Shown: positions 17,231 through 27,047, numbered from the stretch's first letter. The stretch: DNA of 64,000 nt from Deltaproteobacteria bacterium HGW-Deltaproteobacteria-18 (GCA_002841885.1 PHBE01000010.1:1-64000), one strand, 5' to 3'. Made by a program: numbers and translations. The notes: generated by a model from the sequence alone, not told the origin.

Positions 17231-17881
17231 TTAGACGGTCATGGTGGCGTAGCGAACCAACGCAATGAAGGCGATGGCCAAAACACAGCCGAAGGCGATG
17301 GTCAGGATTTTCACGGTCTTGGGACGGGCGGCGTCGCTGATGAAGCCCCATTTGACCCCGATGCGGTACACGCCGATAAAGACATGCAGCTGCACCAGGG
17401 GGACCAGGACAAGATAGAAGAGAAACCAGCCGCCGCTCTGGACCCGAGCCGTGGACGTGGCGGCCAGGATGGCGGAGTCGTTGATGTTGGTCCACATGTG
17501 GATGGCGCCCAGGACAAGAATGATCATGGCCGAACCAGCCTGCACCAGCCACAGCCAAGTGTCGCGATGGTTCAGCAGACGCGCGTTGCGCCAGATGACT
17601 TCCTGGCCTTCGAAACGAAAGGGAATCTTGCGCGCGGCGATGATGAAATGCATGAAAAAAAGAATGGGCACAAAGATATGTGCCAGGGTATCCAGATGCA
17701 GGTTTTCCAATGCTCCGGCCACTGCGTCCAGGGCCCCGGCCCCAAAAATGATGGACGCGGTCAGCAGGGTGTGGAAGGCGATGAACAGGACCAGCCCGAC
17801 TCCGGTGAGCATCTGGAGCCAGTCGAGATACGCATCCCTGCGTCCCGGCCGCGCGACATGCATGGTGGCGTGAACGGACAT
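17231..17881 (-). CDS. frdC: fumarate reductase di-haem cytochrome b subunit
   Basis: The 216-residue membrane anchor has about five transmembrane helices and four helix-embedded histidines (His37, His78, His128, His166) that match the ligands of the two haems b in Wolinella-type quinol:fumarate reductase. It oxidises or reduces menaquinone and exchanges electrons with FrdB. The start MSVHATMHV was chosen because GGAGGAAGT directly precedes it; the longer frame adds a tail with no support. It is the first gene of the operon frdC-frdA-frdB-fumarase alpha-beta. Confidence 0.92.
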   Translation of the reverse strand: MSVHATMHVARPGRRDAYLDWLQMLTGVGLVLFIAFHTLLTASIIFGAGALDAVAGALENLHLDTLAHIFVPILFFMHFIIAARKIPFRFEGQEVIWRNARLLNHRDTWLWLVQAGSAMIILVLGAIHMWTNINDSAILAATSTARVQSGGWFLFYLVLVPLVQLHVFIGVYRIGVKWGFISDAARPKTVKILTIAFGCVLAIAFIALVRYATMTV

Positions 17882-17999
17882 ACTTCCTCCGAAATTGCGG
17901 AGCCACTGCATCAACGGCCCCTGGTTGAACAACCAATTTGTGTTTCAAGAAACGATGGGAGCCCGAAGAATCTCGGGAAAGGAAATTTTGTTGAAACGC

Positions 18000-18028
18000 A
18001 TGGTACGCGAATACAATTGATCAGTCAA
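18000..18028 (-). promoter_or_regulatory. sigma-70-type promoter of the frdCAB-fumarase operon
   Basis: On the minus strand TTGACT (18028-18023) is followed after 17 bases by TACCAT (18005-18000), about 120 bases before frdC. The palindrome TTGATCAGTCAA (18017-18028) covers the -35 box and could bind a regulator of the FNR/CRP type, which is an inference from shape only. Confidence 0.55.
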
Positions 18029-18074
18029 TCACACGGCACGACAGGACACTTGTGAGCGGCCTCGCAAGAACTAC

Positions 18075-18103
18075 ATAACAGCACGAAACAAAAGAAATAT
18101 AAT
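18075..18103 (+). promoter_or_regulatory. promoter of the copper ATPase gene
   Basis: ATAACA (18075-18080) and a perfect TATAAT (18098-18103) are 17 bases apart. The start site predicted from this would fall only a few bases before the ATG at 18116, so the message may have almost no leader; in line with this, no good ribosome site is visible. Confidence 0.5.
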
Positions 18104-18115
18104 TTGGGACATAGC

Positions 18116-20590
18116 ATGAATTCGAAGTTGCGCTCAATACGTTTGCCAGTGGCTGGAATGCACTGCGCGGCCTGTTCGGCCCGCATCGAAAAAGTGATCG
18201 GAGGCATGCCCGGAGTGGAGAACATTTCCGTCAATCTGGCCACGGGAGAAATGGATCTGCATTTTGATCCGCAAGACTCTTCTCTGGACCAGATACTGGG
18301 ACGGGTGCGGGAGCTGGGTTTTTCCGTTGAACCGCCTGCCTCCTCCAGCAATCTTGAACTCAAGATCGGCGGCATGCACTGCGCGGCCTGCTCCTCGCGC
18401 ATCGAGCGTGTCACCGCTCGCCTGGAAGGGGTGAAGGAAGCCAGCGTCAATCTTGGCGCAGAGAGCGGCCGCTTCGTCTTTGACCCGGCTCTGGTCTCGC
18501 AGCGCACACTCCGCCAGGCCATCCACGATGCAGGTTTCACCACCAGCATACCGCAAAAGCAGAGCGCTGGAGACGAAGAGGCGCGGATAGCCGCGCGGCT
18601 CGAGGAGAAAAAGCGGAGCGTGATCTGGTCCATGACCTTTGCCCTGCCGCTCCTCATCCTGTCCATGGGTCACATGTGGGGCATGCCCCTGCCAAACTTC
18701 CTCGATCCCATGCACGCACCGGGCACCTTTGCCCTGGGCCAGCTCCTGCTGACCCTGCCCGTGGTCTGGAGCGGGCGGAGCTTCTACCTGATCGGCTTCC
18801 CGGCCCTGGTCAGGCGCGCCCCGAACATGGATTCGCTGGTGGCCGTGGGTACGGGCGCGGCCCTGGTCTACTCGCTGTGGAACACCATCGAGATATGGCT
18901 CGGGGTGGACGCCATGGCGCGCGCCATGGACCTCTATTACGAATCGGCCGCCGTGCTCATCGCCATGATCTCGCTGGGCAAGTTTTTCGAGGCCCGCTCC
19001 GTGTCGAAGACCACGAGCGCGGTGCGGGCGCTCATGGCCCTGGCGCCGGATACGGCCACGCTTGTCGACGGCGATGAAGAGCGCAAGATCCCGGTGGAGG
19101 AGATCGAACCAGGCGACCTCCTGCGCATCCGACCCGGCGAGCGCCTGCCGGTGGACGGCGACGTGGCCGAAGGCGACAGCCATGTTGACGAATCCATGCT
19201 CACCGGCGAACCCCTGCCGGTACGCCGTGGTCCCGGCGACCGCGTCTTTGGCGGCACGCTCAACACCACGGGGGCGTTCGTCATGCGCGCCGCTCTGGTA
19301 GGCGAAGACACCATGCTCGCCCGCATCGTGAAGCTGGTCCGCGACGCCCAAGGCTCCAAAGCGCCCATCGCCAGTCTGGCCGACACCATCAGCTACTATT
19401 TCGTGCCCGTGGTCATGGCCCTGGCACTGGCTTCGGGCCTGGCCTGGTATTTCTTCAGCGACGAACCCTTTGTCTTTGCCCTGCGCATCGCCATCTCCGT
19501 GCTGGTCATCGCCTGTCCCTGCGCCATGGGCCTGGCCGTGCCGACCTCCATCATGGTCGGCACGGGCCGGGGCGCGCAGCTCGGAGTGCTGATCAAATCC
19601 GGCCGTGCCCTGCAACGCGCCGGAGAGCTTGACACCCTGGTCTTCGACAAGACCGGGACGCTGACCGTTGGCAAACCGGTGCTGGCCGAGGTCTGGATCG
19701 ATCCGACCGCCGGGCTCGACAAGGACGCCCTGCTGCGCCTGGCCGCATCCATCGAGGCCCAGTCCGAACACCCTCTGGCCCAGGCCGTGGTCGCGGCCGC
19801 GCAGGGTCCCCTGCCCAAGGCCGGGGATTTTTTGTCCGTTCCCGGACAGGGCGTAACCGCCACGGTGGATGGCCGCACCGTGGCCATCGGCAACGAGCGG
19901 CTGATGCAGGCCCGGAACCTGAATCTCGAAGCAGCCAGAGCCGTGCGCGAGCGAATGGAAGAAAAAGGGGCCACCGTGGTGCATGTGGCGGTGGACAATG
20001 GCCTGGCGGGCTTGCTGGCCATCAGCGACCAGCTCAGGCCTGAATCGGCGAAGGCGGTACAGCGCCTGCGCGACCTGGGCATGGAGATCGTGCTCCTGAC
20101 CGGCGACTCCAAGCGGGCCGCCAACGCCGTGGCCGCGCAACTGGGCATCGACCGGGTCATCGCGGGAGTGCTGCCGGACCGCAAGGCCGAGGTCATCATC
20201 GAGCTGCAGCAGGAAGGACGCGTCGTCGGCATGGTCGGGGACGGGATCAATGACGCGCCGGCCCTGGCCCGGGCCGACCTGGGGGTGGCCATGGGCGGCG
20301 GCATGGACGTTGCCATGGAGTCCGGAGACGTCGTGCTCATGCGCGAAGACCTCCTTGGCGTGCTCACGGCCCTCTCCCTGAGCCGCGCCGTGATGCGCAA
20401 CATCCGCCAAAACCTGTTCTGGGCTTTCGCCTTCAACACCATCGGGCTGCCAATCGCGGCCGGACTCCTGCATGTCTTCGGAGGGCCGACCATGAGCCCC
20501 ATGCTGGCCGGAGCGGCCATGGCCATGAGCTCGGTACTCGTAGTCACGAATGCCTTGCGATTGCGTTTTTTTGTTCCTCCCAATGCATAA
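18116..20590 (+). CDS. copA: copper-translocating P1B-type ATPase
   Basis: The 824-residue protein exports Cu(I) across the inner membrane. It has two N-terminal heavy-metal domains, each with GMHCAAC (Cys17/Cys20 and Cys89/Cys92), membrane helices, the actuator-domain loop MLTGEP, the transmembrane metal-binding motif ACPCAMG, the phosphorylation site DKTGTLT, the SEHPLAQA motif of the nucleotide-binding domain, and [16 protein letters not shown]. All are intact. The start MNSKLRS was chosen over a TTG four codons earlier. No CueR- or CsoR-like gene is next to it. The next gene follows after about 50 bases. Confidence 0.95.
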   Translation: MNSKLRSIRLPVAGMHCAACSARIEKVIGGMPGVENISVNLATGEMDLHFDPQDSSLDQILGRVRELGFSVEPPASSSNLELKIGGMHCAACSSRIERVTARLEGVKEASVNLGAESGRFVFDPALVSQRTLRQAIHDAGFTTSIPQKQSAGDEEARIAARLEEKKRSVIWSMTFALPLLILSMGHMWGMPLPNFLDPMHAPGTFALGQLLLTLPVVWSGRSFYLIGFPALVRRAPNMDSLVAVGTGAALVYSLWNTIEIWLGVDAMARAMDLYYESAAVLIAMISLGKFFEARSVSKTTSAVRALMALAPDTATLVDGDEERKIPVEEIEPGDLLRIRPGERLPVDGDVAEGDSHVDESMLTGEPLPVRRGPGDRVFGGTLNTTGAFVMRAALVGEDTMLARIVKLVRDAQGSKAPIASLADTISYYFVPVVMALALASGLAWYFFSDEPFVFALRIAISVLVIACPCAMGLAVPTSIMVGTGRGAQLGVLIKSGRALQRAGELDTLVFDKTGTLTVGKPVLAEVWIDPTAGLDKDALLRLAASIEAQSEHPLAQAVVAAAQGPLPKAGDFLSVPGQGVTATVDGRTVAIGNERLMQARNLNLEAARAVRERMEEKGATVVHVAVDNGLAGLLAISDQLRPESAKAVQRLRDLGMEIVLLTGDSKRAANAVAAQLGIDRVIAGVLPDRKAEVIIELQQEGRVVGMVGDGINDAPALARADLGVAMGGGMDVAMESGDVVLMREDLLGVLTALSLSRAVMRNIRQNLFWAFAFNTIGLPIAAGLLHVFGGPTMSPMLAGAAMAMSSVLVVTNALRLRFFVPPNA

Positions 20591-20643
20591 ATGCAGTATG
20601 CTTTGTTAGTGCACGGCCATACAATCTGTAGGGAGTGGAAACC

Positions 20644-21837
20644 ATGCTTAAACGCATCGAACAGGTCCTGCCTGGTGAAATCCTGGCGGCCGACCTCATG
20701 GACCAGACAGGCCGCCTGCTATTTCCCAGGGGAGCGGCGCTGTCGGAAAGCGCCATCGCGGCTATGGAGCAACGGGGAATCACTGATGTCGAGGTAGAAG
20801 TCGAACGCGTGCCCCTGAGCGCCGCACAGTTGAAGCAGGCGGCCAACAATGCGCACAAATTCTATGCCGGGCACGACCTCGGCATCTCGCCCGGCCCGGT
20901 CTTGCTCGGCCTGCGCACCGAAGCCGAAGCCCAGCGCATCGAACGAGGACTTCCCCCCCTGCTGCGCGATTGCAGGGGCTCTGCCGGCCCGATGCAGCTG
21001 CCTCAAGACCTGCCCATGTTCTGCCTGGACAGCTTCGAACCTCCGCAGCTGTCCGCCGTGGCTCAAGACCTCAATCTGGCCCTGAGCGCACCCGATCCCT
21101 CCAGCAAGAAAATCGTCGAGATCATCACCCGCAGTCCCGGACTCACGGCCAAGCTGCTACGACTCGTGAACACACCGATCTACGGCTTCCAGCGCAAGGT
21201 CGAAACCGTTTCCAGGGCCGTGTCCATCGTCGGCCTGCGCGAAGTGGGCATGCTGGCCTCCAGCCTGCTCATGGTCGATCAGTTCGGGGTCATCCCAAAA
21301 TCCGTGATCGAGATGCGCTCCTTTCTCGAACACAGCCTCGGTTGCGCCCTGACATGCAAGGCGCTGGCGGTAACCACCGGGCTGGCCCAGCCGGAACAGG
21401 CTTTTGTGGCCGGACTCCTGCACGACATCGGACGGCTCTATTTCTTTACGTCCTTTCCCGAGCGCTCACGCTATTGCATAGACAGCGCCCTCAAGCACAA
21501 ACGTCCGCTTATGACCGAGGAGAGCCTTTTCTTCGGTATCGATCATACGGGCATGGGCGAACGGCTGCTGGACGGATGGCAAATGCCCGTGAGCCTGAGC
21601 CGGACTGTAGGCTGCCATCACGATCCCGCGCGGGCCGCCGGACTGCCCCTTGCCGGCATCGTGCATCTGGCCGACCTCCTGACCCACGCCATGGGACTGG
21701 GCTGCAGCGGCGAATGCGGCCCGCCCGAAGCCCACCCGGAAGTCTTGGATCTCGTACCGGTTCAGCCGGAGCAACTGGTCGACATCGCGTTCCGCATCGA
21801 AGCCCAGCTCGGCCTTATCATGAGCGCGTTTCAATAA
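20644..21837 (+). CDS. HDOD domain protein
   Basis: The 397-residue cytoplasmic protein has an N-terminal domain of about 60 residues (PGEILAADLMDQTGRLLFPRG) like those found before HD domains, and from about 130 a HDOD domain: SPGLTAKLLRLVNTPIYG, VETVSRAVSIVGLREVGML, and the HD-like AGLLHDIGRL with a later HH (GCHHDP). HDOD proteins act in signalling linked to cyclic di-GMP, chemotaxis or the stress response; some have lost phosphodiesterase activity. Here HD and the later His pair are present, so activity is possible. GGGAG lies eight bases before the ATG. It is followed by a GyrI-like gene in the same direction. Confidence 0.8.
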   Translation: MLKRIEQVLPGEILAADLMDQTGRLLFPRGAALSESAIAAMEQRGITDVEVEVERVPLSAAQLKQAANNAHKFYAGHDLGISPGPVLLGLRTEAEAQRIERGLPPLLRDCRGSAGPMQLPQDLPMFCLDSFEPPQLSAVAQDLNLALSAPDPSSKKIVEIITRSPGLTAKLLRLVNTPIYGFQRKVETVSRAVSIVGLREVGMLASSLLMVDQFGVIPKSVIEMRSFLEHSLGCALTCKALAVTTGLAQPEQAFVAGLLHDIGRLYFFTSFPERSRYCIDSALKHKRPLMTEESLFFGIDHTGMGERLLDGWQMPVSLSRTVGCHHDPARAAGLPLAGIVHLADLLTHAMGLGCSGECGPPEAHPEVLDLVPVQPEQLVDIAFRIEAQLGLIMSAFQ

Positions 21838-21865
21838 ATTCAGCCAAAACCCTGAAGGAGAGAAC

Positions 21866-22324
21866 ATGCAAATCAAGCGCAAGAACATTCCCGCCGCGAC
21901 GGTCCTTGAAGCCGCTGCCACGCTGACAATCCCGGAAATCGCAGTTTTTGCCGGCAAGGTCATTCCCATGCTCGTGGCGGAGATAGAAAACAGGGAACTG
22001 GCTGTCACCGGCCCATGCTTCTTCACGTACGATGGCTGCAACGGCTCCCCAGACAAGGAATTTTCCCTGCAGGTTGCCTTCCCCGTGGACGCCTGCCGCG
22101 GTCAGGGAGCTTTCATCTGCAAGGAGATTCCTGCTCATGAATGCCTGTGCACGGAGTACAGGGGGCCCATAAGCGGAATAGGCCTTGCCTGGAACGCTTT
22201 CACTTCGCAGGCCCTGCAGCAGGGGCTTGCCTTGCAGCCCCTGGGCCGGGAAGTCTATGTGCACTGGATCGACCAGGACAGCCCCGAGAATCTGGTCGAG
22301 CTGCAGATTCCCCTGCAGGGCTGA
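21866..22324 (+). CDS. GyrI-like / AraC effector-binding domain protein
   Basis: The 152-residue protein is a stand-alone small-molecule-binding domain. It opens with short strands (MQIKRKNIPAATVLEAAA), has an acidic FTYDGC segment, and ends with the pattern AWNAFTSQALQQGLALQPLGREVYVHWIDQ that is typical of GyrI/AraC effector-binding folds, where a Glu or Asp near the end binds ligand. GAAGGAG precedes the ATG, 28 bases after the HDOD gene, suggesting co-transcription. No DNA-binding part is attached. Ligand unknown. Confidence 0.7.
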   Translation: MQIKRKNIPAATVLEAAATLTIPEIAVFAGKVIPMLVAEIENRELAVTGPCFFTYDGCNGSPDKEFSLQVAFPVDACRGQGAFICKEIPAHECLCTEYRGPISGIGLAWNAFTSQALQQGLALQPLGREVYVHWIDQDSPENLVELQIPLQG

Positions 22325-22344
22325 CGTCCGGACACGACCGGGCT

Positions 22345-23190
22345 TCAGCGTTCCTCATCCACCAGCAACCAGACGCTACGGGTGTCGCGGGTTTCCATCG
22401 ATCCGGCGCCCGTGAGCCGTCCCGTGTCCTCGCGCACCTGCTGTGAACTGCCGCCGAGTTCGATCCACTCGCCAAGCCGCCCCGTGACCGTAGTCGAAAG
22501 TTCCTGGGTTTCCACATCGAGGCCGGGGCCGGGACTGTCAAAGAATGGCCTGATCTCGATGCTCACACTTTCGCCCACCAGCCGGGGTACAGCGAAAAAA
22601 CCCTGGCCGACGTCCATGTAGACCACCCCTTCGCTGACCCTCACCCCGCCCGGACGCACGGCGATTCGGCGAAAGGGCACAGCCAGGGATCTACCGATGC
22701 GGATGAGGGCCTCGCCCCCGTCCATGACCCGCACGAACTGGTCTGCGCCGCCCTGCGTGGTGCGGCGAGTGTCCCGGCCATAAACCGAGGCGAAAGAACC
22801 GCCCTCACGGATTTTGGCCTCGCTCCCCCCGAGCCTGGGGCCGCCCGGCCCAACAATCTCCACGTTCTCCCCGATGCGGATGCGGCCGGACACGCCCACT
22901 TCACGCTGCCGGACCGTCGCGTCGCGGCTCTGGCTGACGCGGATGAGCAGCTGGCGGGGCGGACGGTCAATGACGGCCAGCACCTTGCGGAGCTCTTCGA
23001 GGTTTGCGGGTGAGGTGCGCACGACAAGGTGCCCGCTCATGCCCGAGATGGCGCCTCCCGCTTCGAGCATTGGGGTGAGCACCGGCAGGACATCCTCCAC
23101 GACGCGGTGGCGCAGTTCGATGATCTCGACCTGCTGCGCAGCGAAGACAGGCAGGCAGAGAAGAAAGACAAAAAACACTGCGAGGCGCAT
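22345..23190 (-). CDS. secretin N-domain protein lacking the secretin channel domain
   Basis: The 281-residue exported protein has a signal peptide (MRLAVFFVFLLCLPVFA) and an N-terminal domain like those of type II/III/IV pilus secretins: VEIIELRHRVVEDVLPVLTPML, GHLVVRTSPANLEELRKVLAVIDRPPRQLLIRV. The remainder is beta-rich (RIGENVEIVGPGGPRLGG, GEWIELGGSSQQV) but the multi-strand channel domain is missing. GGAGGCAGCC precedes the chosen ATG. No other secretion gene is near. It may be a free accessory domain for a secretin or a solo periplasmic protein. Confidence 0.65.
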   Translation of the reverse strand: MRLAVFFVFLLCLPVFAAQQVEIIELRHRVVEDVLPVLTPMLEAGGAISGMSGHLVVRTSPANLEELRKVLAVIDRPPRQLLIRVSQSRDATVRQREVGVSGRIRIGENVEIVGPGGPRLGGSEAKIREGGSFASVYGRDTRRTTQGGADQFVRVMDGGEALIRIGRSLAVPFRRIAVRPGGVRVSEGVVYMDVGQGFFAVPRLVGESVSIEIRPFFDSPGPGLDVETQELSTTVTGRLGEWIELGGSSQQVREDTGRLTGAGSMETRDTRSVWLLVDEER

Positions 23191-23379
23191 GGCTGCCTCC
23201 TTGGATGGTCGCAGGTTCGGGGCAAAACGGCCTTGAATCAAGACGCGTCAACTCATGCATACCCCCATGTCCGCAGCCCGTCGAGGAATGCGATGCGGCC
23301 TGACCATCGGGCATGAAAAAGGAAGGCGTAAAGCGGGGATGAAACCGGAGGCTTGCGAAAATAGCCTGGTGCAGAAGCA

Positions 23380-23427
23380 GCTTTCAGGCCCGGTGCGCAT
23401 CTCAAGATACGCATCGGGCCTGAAAGC
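23380..23427. repeat. large inverted repeat (stem-loop)
   Basis: GCTTTCAGGCCCG (23380 on) pairs with CGGGCCTGAAAGC (ending 23427), and the stem continues with one mismatch toward a short loop. No T tract follows on either strand. It lies between the divergent-facing ends of the secretin-like gene start and the ald stop; it may end ald transcription or form a structured RNA. The rest of 23191-23469 shows nothing I can support. Confidence 0.6.
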
Positions 23428-23469
23428 GGGCACGGCCATGGAGCCGGGAGGAGGTGCCCGGCAGGCCGC

Positions 23470-24582
23470 CTAGAGGCAGGAGTCGGCAGGCGTGTACGGC
23501 AGGCCGAAGGCTTCGGCCACGCCCTTGAAGGTGATCTTGTCGCCGACCATGTTCAGGCCGTTTTTAAGGCCCGAGTTTTCCTTGCAGGCGGCCTTCCAGC
23601 CCTTGCTTGCGATCTGCAGGGCGTAAGGCAGGGTCGCGTTGGTCAGGGCCATGGTCGAGGTGATGGGCACCGCGCCGGGCATGTTGGCCACGCAGTAGTG
23701 GATGATGCCGTCCACCTCGTAGATCGGGTCGGAGTGGGTGGTCGCTTTCGAGGTCTCGAAGCAGCCGCCCTGGTCAATGGCCACGTCGACCAGCACGCAG
23801 CCGGGCTTCATGTCCTTGAACATCTCGCGGGTGATGAGCTTGGGAGCCTTGGCGCCCACGACCAGCACCGCGCCGATGATGGCGTCGGCCTGGGAAGCCA
23901 GCTCGCGGATCATGGCCGGGGAGCTCATCAGCGGCGTGCAGTTCTTGGGCATGATTTCGGACAGGTAGCGCAGGCGGTCGAGGTTCATGTCCAGAATGTA
24001 GACCTTCGCGCCAAGACCGGCCGCCATCATGGCCGCGTTGGTCCCGACGATGCCGCCGCCGATGACCAACACCGTGGCCGGAGCCACGCCGGTCACACCG
24101 CCGAGCAGGATGCCGCGCCCGCCGTGCACGCGCTCGTTGTACTTGGCCGCCTCCTGGGCCGCCATGCGCCCGGCCACCTCGCTCATGGGGGTCAAAAGCG
24201 GCAGGCCCCCGTGAGGCCCGGTCACGGTCTCATAGGCAATGGCCACGGAGCCGGTCTTCATGAACTCGCGGGTCAGCTTCTCGTCGGCCGCGAAATGAAA
24301 ATAGGTGAAGACGATCTGGCCGGGCCTGACCATCGCGTACTCGGACGGCTGCGGCTCCTTGACGTGCATGACCATGTCGGACTGGGCATAGACCTCGGCC
24401 GGAGCAGCGACGATCCGTGCCCCTGCCGCCGCGTAGTCGGCGTCGGAAAATCCGCTCCCGATACCGGCCGAAGCCTCCACCAGCACATCGTGACCATGCT
24501 GCTTCATGACTTCAACCCCGGCCGGGGTCATGCAGACCCGATTTTCCTGCGCCTTGATTTCCTTGAGAACTCCGACGATCAT
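23470..24582 (-). CDS. ald: alanine dehydrogenase
   Basis: The 370-residue enzyme deaminates L-alanine to pyruvate with NAD. Recognisable parts are the start [23 protein letters not shown], the substrate-binding KEPQPSEY, the PNT-type [24 protein letters not shown], the NAD-binding [21 protein letters not shown] and DVAIDQGGC near the active site. The start at MIVG was selected because AAGGAGCAGGC lies upstream and the family begins there. It feeds pyruvate metabolism and nitrogen balance. Preceded by a long AT-rich regulatory region. Confidence 0.95.
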   Translation of the reverse strand: MIVGVLKEIKAQENRVCMTPAGVEVMKQHGHDVLVEASAGIGSGFSDADYAAAGARIVAAPAEVYAQSDMVMHVKEPQPSEYAMVRPGQIVFTYFHFAADEKLTREFMKTGSVAIAYETVTGPHGGLPLLTPMSEVAGRMAAQEAAKYNERVHGGRGILLGGVTGVAPATVLVIGGGIVGTNAAMMAAGLGAKVYILDMNLDRLRYLSEIMPKNCTPLMSSPAMIRELASQADAIIGAVLVVGAKAPKLITREMFKDMKPGCVLVDVAIDQGGCFETSKATTHSDPIYEVDGIIHYCVANMPGAVPITSTMALTNATLPYALQIASKGWKAACKENSGLKNGLNMVGDKITFKGVAEAFGLPYTPADSCL

Positions 24583-25091
24583 ATGCCTGCTCCTTGTGCC
24601 TTGTTGAGTGAGGTGGAAAAATACCTTACTGGCAAAAAGCTTACCACAAAAACAGCCTGCTGCAAACATTGACCAAGATTCCGCGTAAATCCATAGCCGG
24701 CAAGGCTTGCGGCGAGTCTGGCCTCATCACCGCACACCAGATGCCCTTCGCACGATTGTAAGACGGGGATACGTTCGGAACTAAATATTTCCATTATTTA
24801 AAATATGTATTAAAATTCGAATAGTAATGAAAAATCAGCGCTGGTTATATATGTTTCCATATTGCAATTAAAATTTCCAAATCAAACAATACGCATCAAA
24901 AAGGATCTGCCGCGCAGATCGGTCCGGCCCGAAGCTGCGCGCATCACCAGGCCAGCATAAACTCCCTGCGGTCCGTAAGCGCCAAGCCCCCCAGGTCACG
25001 CAAAATCCGCCCCCTCCCATTCCAGCCTTGACCCGCTGCGGGATGATTGCCATGTGGCCGTGGGAACACGTCTTGAAAAAATGGAGTCCGC
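24583..25091. other. long AT-rich intergenic region before ald
   Basis: The 509-base stretch separates divergent ald and fetA genes. Its middle (about 24780-24900) is strikingly AT-rich compared with the GC-rich surroundings, with runs such as AAAATATGTATTAAAATTCG. This looks like a regulatory region, possibly with sites for an Lrp-type or nucleoid protein; no clear promoter pair or gene can be claimed. Confidence 0.5.
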
Positions 25092-25733
25092 ATGCTGGAA
25101 TTTCGCGAGGTAACCCTGCGCCGCGCCGGGCGAGTGATTTTGGACCGGGTGAATCTCACCGTTTCGCCGGGAGAGCATCTGGCCCTGACCGGACCGTCCG
25201 GGGCCGGGAAATCCACGCTGCTCAAAGTCGCCCTCCTGTTCGAACCGGTGGATGAAGGCGCGGTCCTCTGGGGCGGGCGGGAGGTCACGGTGGCCGATCT
25301 GGGGGTTCATCGCTCCCGCTTTCTGTACATCGGCCAGAAGCCCCTGCCCTTCGAGGGCACGGCCGGTGAATATCTGAACCTGCCGTTCACCTTTGCCGCC
25401 AATCACGCCCTGCATGCAAACCCGGAGGAGCAGAACCGGCTCATGGAGGCTCTGCACCTGGACCCGGCCTTGAAAAAGAGCCCGTACACCCGACTGTCCG
25501 GGGGCGAACAGCAGCGCCTGACCATCATCCAGGGCCTGCAGCTTGAGCGCGGCTTCTGCCTTCTGGATGAGATCACTTCCAGCCTGGACCAGGATTCCAT
25601 GCGCGCCGTGGCAGGCTTTTTTGCCCAGGACAAGGCGCGCACGGTGCTGGCCGTGACCCACAACCGCGAGTGGCTGGATTTCGGCTTCACCGAGGTCAGC
25701 ATCGAATCCGGAAAACTCAGGAGGCGTGAATGA
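25092..25733 (+). CDS. fetA: iron export ABC transporter, ATP-binding subunit
   Basis: The 213-residue ATPase shows Walker A TGPSGAGKST, signature LSGGEQQRL, Walker B FCLLDEITSSLD and the switch His (VTHN). Its length and its pairing with an UPF0014 permease, overlapping by four bases (ATGA), match FetAB (YbbL-YbbM), which in Escherichia coli has been linked to iron export and oxidative-stress protection. GGAG precedes the ATG. It energises export from the cytoplasm. Confidence 0.85.
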   Translation: MLEFREVTLRRAGRVILDRVNLTVSPGEHLALTGPSGAGKSTLLKVALLFEPVDEGAVLWGGREVTVADLGVHRSRFLYIGQKPLPFEGTAGEYLNLPFTFAANHALHANPEEQNRLMEALHLDPALKKSPYTRLSGGEQQRLTIIQGLQLERGFCLLDEITSSLDQDSMRAVAGFFAQDKARTVLAVTHNREWLDFGFTEVSIESGKLRRRE

Positions 25734-26524
25734 ACGAGACAATGGTCATTTCCATCCCGGCCCTGCTCATGTTTTCCGTCATCCTGATTTTCCCGGTGCT
25801 CATTTTTCGCCATCTGCGCCTGCGCCTGACCCGGGACCTGCTCATCTCCATGGCGCGCATGGCGGTGCAACTGGCTCTGGTGGCCGTGTATCTGGAGTAC
25901 ATCTTCAAGCTCGACATGCTGCTGGTCAACGTGACCTGGGTACTGGTCATGATCGTCGTGGCCTCGGGATCGATCCTGCGCCAGAGCTGGCTTTCGTGGA
26001 GAAAGTGCCTCTGGACGGTTCTGCCCGCCCACCTGTTGACCGCACTTCTGATTCTGGTCGGCTTTCTGCTGGTCTTCGATTTCGCCACCATCGCCTCGGC
26101 CCGCTACCTGGTTCCGCTCATGGGCATGGTGCTGGGCAACATCCTGCGCAGCAATGTCGTTGCCCTGGACCGCTTTTTTTCCGAGCTGCGCGCAAATGTG
26201 GAAGTGCACATTCAGTACCTGACCCTGGGCGCAAGCGGCGCGGAAGCGGTGCGGCCCTTCCTGCGCAATGCCCTGCGCGCCGCTGTAGGGCCGCAGATCG
26301 GGACGGTGGCGACCATGGGCATCGTCTCTCTGCCGGGCATGATGACCGGCCAGATCCTGGGCGGCTCCTCCCCGGCCGTGGCCATAGTCTACCAGATCAT
26401 GATCATGATCGCGATCTTCACCGCCGCCACGGTCTCGTCGTTTCTGGCCGTGCACTTCGCCCGCAAGGTGGCCTTCGACCCTTGCGGACGGCTCAATGAA
26501 GGCATTTTTCTCAGGCGGCCCTGA
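25730..26524 (+). CDS. fetB: iron export ABC transporter, permease subunit (UPF0014)
   Basis: The 264-residue membrane protein has about seven helices and the UPF0014 features RDLLISMARMAVQLALVAVYLEYIF (read in segments), VPLMGMVLGN, VRPFLRNALRAAVGPQIGTVATMG and SLPGMMTGQILGGSSP. It is translationally coupled to fetA. The pair needs no periplasmic binding protein, in line with export. Confidence 0.88.
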   Translation: MNETMVISIPALLMFSVILIFPVLIFRHLRLRLTRDLLISMARMAVQLALVAVYLEYIFKLDMLLVNVTWVLVMIVVASGSILRQSWLSWRKCLWTVLPAHLLTALLILVGFLLVFDFATIASARYLVPLMGMVLGNILRSNVVALDRFFSELRANVEVHIQYLTLGASGAEAVRPFLRNALRAAVGPQIGTVATMGIVSLPGMMTGQILGGSSPAVAIVYQIMIMIAIFTAATVSSFLAVHFARKVAFDPCGRLNEGIFLRRP

Positions 26525-26677
26525 AGAAGGGCTCCAAAAGCGCAGAAGCAGACTTATCATCCCGAAATAAAAGAACTTAATTTTGTTGGAAATCATTGTT
26601 TTTTTCCATCGCCCTGCTACATCAAGCCGCAATCCAATTTTTGCGGTTCAAGCCCCTTCAAGGGCAAGGCAGGTTTC

Positions 26678-27034
26678 ATGCGCTTTTATCTCACCACCAT
26701 CATTCTGCTGTCGCTCAGCAACATCTTCATGACCTTTGCCTGGTACGGACACCTGCGCAACCTGTCGCAGACCCCCTGGATCATAGCGGCCTTCGCCAGC
26801 TGGGGCATCGCGCTCATGGAATATCTGTTGCAAGTCCCGGCCAACCGCATCGGCCATCAGGTCATGAACATCGGCCAGCTCAAGATCCTGCAGGAGTGCA
26901 TCGCCCTGTCCGTCTTCATCCCCTTCTCCATCCTGTACATGAAGGAGAAGCCAAGCATGGACTATGTCTGGGCCGGACTGTGCATTCTGGGTGCGGCTTT
27001 TTTCATGTTCCGCAAAAAACTGATGGGTGCATGA
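26678..27034 (+). CDS. DUF486 family small membrane protein
   Basis: The 118-residue protein has four hydrophobic helices and the DUF486 pattern: SNIFMTFAWYGHL near the start, FASWGIALMEYLLQVPANRIG in the middle, and GAAFFMFRKKL at the end. The family is related to DMT (EamA-type) transporters; substrate is unknown. A GGCAGG ribosome site is present. It ends just before a bidirectional terminator. The 153-base gap before it (26525-26677) is AT-rich and presumably contains its promoter. Confidence 0.8.
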   Translation: MRFYLTTIILLSLSNIFMTFAWYGHLRNLSQTPWIIAAFASWGIALMEYLLQVPANRIGHQVMNIGQLKILQECIALSVFIPFSILYMKEKPSMDYVWAGLCILGAAFFMFRKKLMGA

Positions 27035-27047
27035 AGCCCATGCGCTT

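Noticed and set aside
18134-20473. 779-codon open frame opposite copA
   Set aside because: Antisense to a complete P-type ATPase; low-complexity product.
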